A stretch of 38,767 nt of DNA. It comes from Candidatus Faecalibacterium faecipullorum (GTDB lineage: Bacteria > Bacillota > Clostridia > Oscillospirales > Ruminococcaceae). The position numbers were made by a program, and so were the translations under genes. Positions 35,178 through 38,767 of this stretch are shown here, piece after piece (the first letter of the stretch is position 1; each line of letters begins with the position of its first letter). The notes beneath the pieces were generated by a model that was given only the letters and a program-made list of their open reading frames with translations, searched no databases and had not been told where the DNA came from. The stretch covers positions 1-38,767 of the forward strand of contig DWXX01000096.1 in assembly GCA_019118985.1 (NCBI GenBank), read 5' to 3'.

Positions 35178-35456
35178 ATGGCCGGCAATACCACCAACAT
35201 CAGCATCCGCATGGACGCGGATTTGAAGGCGCAGGCAGACGCGCTGTTCAATGAACTGGGGATGAACCTGACCACAGCGTTCAACATCTTTGTGCGTCAG
35301 TCGCTGCGGGTCGGCGGCATCCCCTTTGAGATCAAAATGGAACAGCCCAACAAGGAGACCATCGCCGCCATGCTTGAGGCAGAACGGATCGCGCATGACC
35401 CGAACGTCAAGCACTACAGCGATGTGGAAGAAGCTCTTCGGGAGTTGAAACGATGA
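35178..35456 (+). CDS. dinJ: RelB/DinJ-family antitoxin
   Basis: NISIRMDADLKAQADALFNELGMNLTTAFNIFVRQSLRVGGIPFEI. Confidence 0.87.
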   Translation: MAGNTTNISIRMDADLKAQADALFNELGMNLTTAFNIFVRQSLRVGGIPFEIKMEQPNKETIAAMLEAERIAHDPNVKHYSDVEEALRELKR

Positions 35457-35734
35457 AGCGCGATATTGTTTGGACGACGAGATTCAAAAAAGACTATAAA
35501 CTGGCGCTCAAACGGCACATGAACATCGACCTCCTGGACGATGTAATCCGAGCTTTGTCGCGGGGCGAAAAACTGCCGGAGAAGCATAAAGACCATGAGT
35601 TGACCGGCGATTGGGTGGGCCATCGGGAATGCCACATCCAGCCGGACTGGCTGCTCATCTACCGCATCGAGGACAATGTACTTGTGCTGACGCTGGCCCG
35701 CACCGGGTCGCACAGCGATCTGTTCGGCCAATGA
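35453..35734 (+). CDS. yafQ: YafQ/RelE-family mRNA interferase toxin
   Basis: ATGA overlap with dinJ; KKDYKLALKRHMNIDLLDDVIRALSRGEKLPEKHKDHELTGDWVGHRECHIQPDWLLIYRIEDNVLVLTLARTGSHSDLF. Confidence 0.9.
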   Translation: MKRDIVWTTRFKKDYKLALKRHMNIDLLDDVIRALSRGEKLPEKHKDHELTGDWVGHRECHIQPDWLLIYRIEDNVLVLTLARTGSHSDLFGQ

Positions 35735-35782
35735 GCCTGCCGCCGTAGGGGGAACCGTGCGGCGGTTTTTCGTGCAGGCAAA

Positions 35783-35816
35783 ACAAAAAAGCCCCGTCCA
35801 TCCGGACGGGGCTTTT
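35783..35816. terminator. Bidirectional terminator between yafQ and tRNA-Gln
   Basis: AAAAAAGCCCCGTCC-ATCC-GGACGGGGCTTTT. Confidence 0.82.
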
Positions 35817-35889
35817 GGTTGGGGATGAGAGAATCGAACTCCCACAAACAGAGTCAGAGTCTGCCGCACTACCACTATGCAAATCCCCA
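35816..35889 (-). tRNA. tRNA-Gln (CUG anticodon), 3' CCA encoded
   Basis: Minus strand TGGGGATTTGCATAGTGGTAGTGCGGCAGACTCTGACTCTGTTTGTGGGAGTTCGATTCTCTCATCCCCAACCA; acceptor TGGGGAT/ATCCCCA; anticodon loop CTCTGAC; T arm GGGAG-TTCGATT-CTCTC. Confidence 0.9.
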
Positions 35890-36039
35890 GCGTGTTCTGT
35901 TTTGCGCATCGGGCGCTGCCGACGGTGATTATTATACTCGGGGCGGGCGGGGTTGTCAAGGGTCAAATGAAAAAAAGCGGCAAATTTTTCGCCCCGCCCG
36001 GCATAGAATCGTGACAGGATGAGAAAGGAGGACCCCCAC

Positions 36040-36336
36040 ATGATGTACGCCGGCCACGAAAAGCCCCGCCGCACCCTGCTGTCCAGCCGCCTTGCGCGCG
36101 ACGCCGAGCACGAGCGCTACCACCCCGAACTGGAGGAAGAGATCAGGGAATGCCTGTACTGCCTGCGGCGCAACGCCATGATGTTCAACCTCGAGACCGA
36201 CCCGGACCTCGTCGAGCAGCGCATCTATGAGCGGCAGGCCCTGCTCGCCCGCTACCGCTACCTGCTCGCCCGGGCGAAAGAGCTCGGGGTCCACACCGTC
36301 CTGACCGGGGCGCCCGCCTTCCCCGAGCTGCCGTGA
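36040..36336 (+). CDS. Small conserved-type protein, possibly DUF2508/YaaL-like
   Basis: LEEEIRECLYCLRRNAMMFNLETDPDLVEQRIYERQALLARYRYLLARAKELGV; RBS AAAGGAGG before ATG 36040. Confidence 0.55.
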   Translation: MMYAGHEKPRRTLLSSRLARDAEHERYHPELEEEIRECLYCLRRNAMMFNLETDPDLVEQRIYERQALLARYRYLLARAKELGVHTVLTGAPAFPELP

Positions 36337-36355
36337 CGGGGGCGTTTGCCGGCCC

Positions 36356-36384
36356 TTGACAGCCGGGCCAAACCGTGCTATCAT
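36356..36384 (+). promoter_or_regulatory. Putative promoter for SCIFF gene
   Basis: TTGACA - 17 bp - TATCAT. Confidence 0.7.
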
Positions 36385-36456
36385 ACACACATACAATACG
36401 CGCGCCCTGCGCCTTGGCCGGGGCGCAGGATGATATGAGATAGAGAGGTACATACC

Positions 36457-36603
36457 ATGGAGAGAATCAAGACCATTGCTACCCGCGACCTGAAGGCCAG
36501 CGTCCAGACCGGCGGCTGCGGCGAGTGCCAGACCTCCTGCCAGTCCGCCTGCAAGACTTCCTGCGGCGTGGCCAACCAGAAGTGCGAGAACAGCAATAAG
36601 TAA
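36457..36603 (+). CDS. scfA: SCIFF ribosomal peptide precursor (six cysteines in forty-five)
   Basis: Read directly (too short for the ORF track): MERIKTIATRDLKASVQTGGCGECQTSCQSACKTSCGVANQKCENSNK; six Cys; followed by SPASM radical SAM gene. Confidence 0.93.
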   Translation: MERIKTIATRDLKASVQTGGCGECQTSCQSACKTSCGVANQKCENSNK

Positions 36604-36618
36604 CACCCGTCCCACCTG

Positions 36619-36648
36619 ATGCCGCCTTTGCCGGGCGGCATTTTTTTT
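36619..36648 (+). terminator. Terminator between SCIFF peptide and maturase
   Basis: ATGCCGCC ... GGCGGCAT with T8 tract. Confidence 0.85.
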
Positions 36649-36708
36649 GCCGGGGGCACAGCCCGCGGCCCCTTTGTGGGGACAGACCATTGAGATAGAG
36701 AGGATAGC

Positions 36709-38169
36709 ATGGTACATCAGTATAAGCTCAACGGATACAACATCGTGCTGGACACCTGCAGCGGCTCGGTCCATCTGGTGGACGAGGTGGCCTACGACGC
36801 CATCGCGCTGTATCAGGAAAAGCCCCGCGCCGAGGTCGTCGACACCCTGGCGGCCCAATACGCCCACCGCCCCGACGTCACCCGGGCGGAGCTGGAGCAG
36901 TGCCTGGACGACATCGACGCCCTCAAGGCCGCCGGCCGCCTGTACGCCCCCGACGAGTACGAGGGGATGGCCTACGACTTCAAGAACCGCAGCAAGGTCG
37001 TCAAGGCCCTCTGCCTGCATGTGGCCCACACCTGCAACCTGAACTGCTCGTACTGCTTTGCGGCGCAGGGCCGCTACCAGGGCGAGCGCGCCCTGATGAG
37101 CCTCGAGGTGGGCAAGCGGGCGATGGAGTTTTTGATCGAGCACTCGGGCACCCGCCGCAACCTGGAGGTGGACTTCTTCGGGGGCGAGCCGCTGATGAAC
37201 TGGCAGATGGTCAAGGACCTGGTGGCCTACTGCCGCGGGCGCGAGCAGGAGACCGGCAAGCACTTCCGCTTTACCCTGACCACCAACGGGATGCTGATCG
37301 ACGACGACGTCATCGACTTCTGCAACCGCGAGATGGACAACGTCGTCCTCAGCCTGGACGGCCGCAAAGAGGTCCACGACCGGCTGCGGGTGGACTATGC
37401 CGGCCGCGGCAGCTACGACACCATCGTCCCCAAGTTTCAGAAGCTGGTGGCCGCCCGCGGGGACAAGAGCTACTACATCCGGGGCACCTACACCCACGCC
37501 AACACCGACTTCACCAACGACATCTTCCACATGGCCGACCTCGGCTTCAAGGAGCTGAGCATGGAGCCGGTGGTCTCCAAGCCCGACGACCCCTGCGCCC
37601 TCACCGCCGAGGACCTGCCCGTCCTGCTCGAGCAGTACGAGATCCTCGCCAAAGAGATGCTCAAGCGGGACCGCGAGGGCCGGGGCTTCACCTTCTACCA
37701 TTATATGATCGACCTGACCGGCGGCCCCTGCATCTACAAGCGGATCGCCGGCTGCGGCTCGGGCACCGAGTACATGGCCGTCACCCCCTGGGGCGATTTG
37801 TACCCCTGCCACCAGTTCGTCGGCGACCCCAAGTACCTGCTGGGCGACATCTGGAAGGGAGTCACCAACACCGCCGCCCAGGACGAGTTCCGCCACTGCA
37901 ACGCCTACGCCCGGCCTGAGTGCAAGGACTGCTGGGCCAAGCTGTACTGCTCGGGCGGCTGCGCGGCCAACGCCTACCACGCCACCGGCTCGATCCAGGG
38001 GGTGTATGAATACGGCTGCGAGCTGTTCAAAAAGCGGATCGAGTGCGCCATCATGATCAAGGTGGCCGAGAATCAAGACCTGGCCGCCCAGGGCGTGGAG
38101 GTGCCGCTGGAGATCGGCGGGACCTGCACCGCCTGCGCCGACGGCGAGGGCTGCGGGGAGACGGTCTGA
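36709..38169 (+). CDS. scfB: Radical SAM/SPASM SCIFF thioether maturase
   Basis: HVAHTCNLNCSYCFAAQGRY (CxxxCxxC), FFGGEPLMNW, C-terminal SPASM-type cysteines CGSGTEYMAVTPWGDLYPCHQFVG...CKDCWAKLYCSGGCAANAYH; adjacent to SCIFF. Confidence 0.93.
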   Translation: MVHQYKLNGYNIVLDTCSGSVHLVDEVAYDAIALYQEKPRAEVVDTLAAQYAHRPDVTRAELEQCLDDIDALKAAGRLYAPDEYEGMAYDFKNRSKVVKALCLHVAHTCNLNCSYCFAAQGRYQGERALMSLEVGKRAMEFLIEHSGTRRNLEVDFFGGEPLMNWQMVKDLVAYCRGREQETGKHFRFTLTTNGMLIDDDVIDFCNREMDNVVLSLDGRKEVHDRLRVDYAGRGSYDTIVPKFQKLVAARGDKSYYIRGTYTHANTDFTNDIFHMADLGFKELSMEPVVSKPDDPCALTAEDLPVLLEQYEILAKEMLKRDREGRGFTFYHYMIDLTGGPCIYKRIAGCGSGTEYMAVTPWGDLYPCHQFVGDPKYLLGDIWKGVTNTAAQDEFRHCNAYARPECKDCWAKLYCSGGCAANAYHATGSIQGVYEYGCELFKKRIECAIMIKVAENQDLAAQGVEVPLEIGGTCTACADGEGCGETV

Positions 38170-38767
38170 ATGAGCGCCGCGCCCATCGCTGATTTTGTAA
38201 AGGCGTACGCCGCGGCGGACGTTTCCCGGCTGCATATGCCGGGCCACAAGGGCCGCGGCCCGCTGGGCTGCGAGGCGCTGGACCTGACCGAGATCGCCGG
38301 CGCGGACGAGCTGTACGAGGCCGGCGGCATCATTGCAGCCAGCGAGGCGAACACCGCCCGGCTGTTCGGCACGGCCGCCACCTACTACGGCGCCGAGGGC
38401 TCCTCCCAGTGCATCCGGGCCATGCTGTTCCTGGCGCTGCAGGCGGCCCCGGCGGGGCAGGGCAGGCCGGTGCTGCTGGCCGCCCGCAACGCCCACAAAG
38501 CCCTGCTCTATGCGGCGGCGCTGCTGGATTTTGACATCGCGTGGGTCTGGCCTGCGCCAGACGCGGAGGACGGCCTCTGCGCCTGCCCGGTCACGCCCGG
38601 CCGCCTGGCGGCAGCATTCGACGGGCTGCAGGCGGCGGGGCGGCGTCCCTTTGCGGTCTACCTGACCAGCCCCGACTATCTGGGCGGGATACAGGACGTC
38701 GGGGCGCTGGCGCCGCTCTGCCACGGGCGGGGCGTCCCTCTTTTGGTGGACAACGCCCACGGGGCCT
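38170..38767 (+). CDS. Orn/Lys/Arg decarboxylase-family PLP enzyme, 3'-truncated by window edge
   Basis: Open frame to window end, read directly: MSAAPIADFVKAYAAADVSRLHMPGHKGRGPLGCEALDLTEIAGADELYEAGGIIAASEANTARLFG...LLVDNAHGA. Confidence 0.85.
   Translation, partial: MSAAPIADFVKAYAAADVSRLHMPGHKGRGPLGCEALDLTEIAGADELYEAGGIIAASEANTARLFGTAATYYGAEGSSQCIRAMLFLALQAAPAGQGRPVLLAARNAHKALLYAAALLDFDIAWVWPAPDAEDGLCACPVTPGRLAAAFDGLQAAGRRPFAVYLTSPDYLGGIQDVGALAPLCHGRGVPLLVDNAHGA

Noticed and set aside
35956-38760. 934-aa minus-strand ORF
   Set aside because: Antisense to SCIFF, maturase and decarboxylase genes with clear families; product is low-complexity and matches a high-GC codon-shadow artefact
1-38767. 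CRISPR array
   Set aside because: No regularly spaced direct repeats seen; the only clear repeats are the 31-bp pair and the 13-nt leader pair

Overview
High-GC Firmicutes (Clostridia-like) DNA. The first ~29 kb is a single same-strand gene train with small gaps, frequent ATGA/GTGA overlaps and one clear intrinsic terminator (about 29153-29184). It encodes the baseplate, spike and ATPase part of a phage-tail-like contractile injection system (CIS): LysM tube-initiator/CIS tube protein, gpD-like hub, gpV/gp5-like spike, gp25, two gpJ/gp6-like wedge proteins, gpI-like tail protein, DUF4255/Pvc16-N protein, DUF4280 PAAR-like tip and an AAA+ ATPase. No capsid, terminase, integrase or lysis genes are visible. 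Sheath, tube and tape-measure genes are not in the window and may lie upstream. Unusually, the structural genes are interleaved with membrane-anchored and signalling-type proteins, most of which look catalytically degenerate: a pseudokinase-like protein, a HAMP-cyclase with missing metal-binding motifs, a PP2C/SpoIIE-like pseudophosphatase, a MATE transporter fused to a degenerate HATPase, and a degenerate D1 in the AAA protein. There is also a MORN-repeat membrane protein and one apparently intact sensor-SpoIIE-HATPase protein. My main hypothesis is a membrane-anchored CIS controlled by a pseudoenzyme/partner-switching module. After the terminator come a duplicated palindromic operator-like element around a promoter, three tandem divergent lipoprotein paralogues in a low-GC island, a MntA/HepT toxin-antitoxin pair, a class-I-amidotransferase-like peptidase C26, an apparently frameshifted response regulator/histidine kinase pair (minus strand), a DinJ/YafQ pair, tRNA-Gln(CUG), a SCIFF ribosomal peptide with its radical SAM maturase, and the start of an Orn/Lys/Arg decarboxylase. 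All family calls come from reading motifs by eye; no searches were run.
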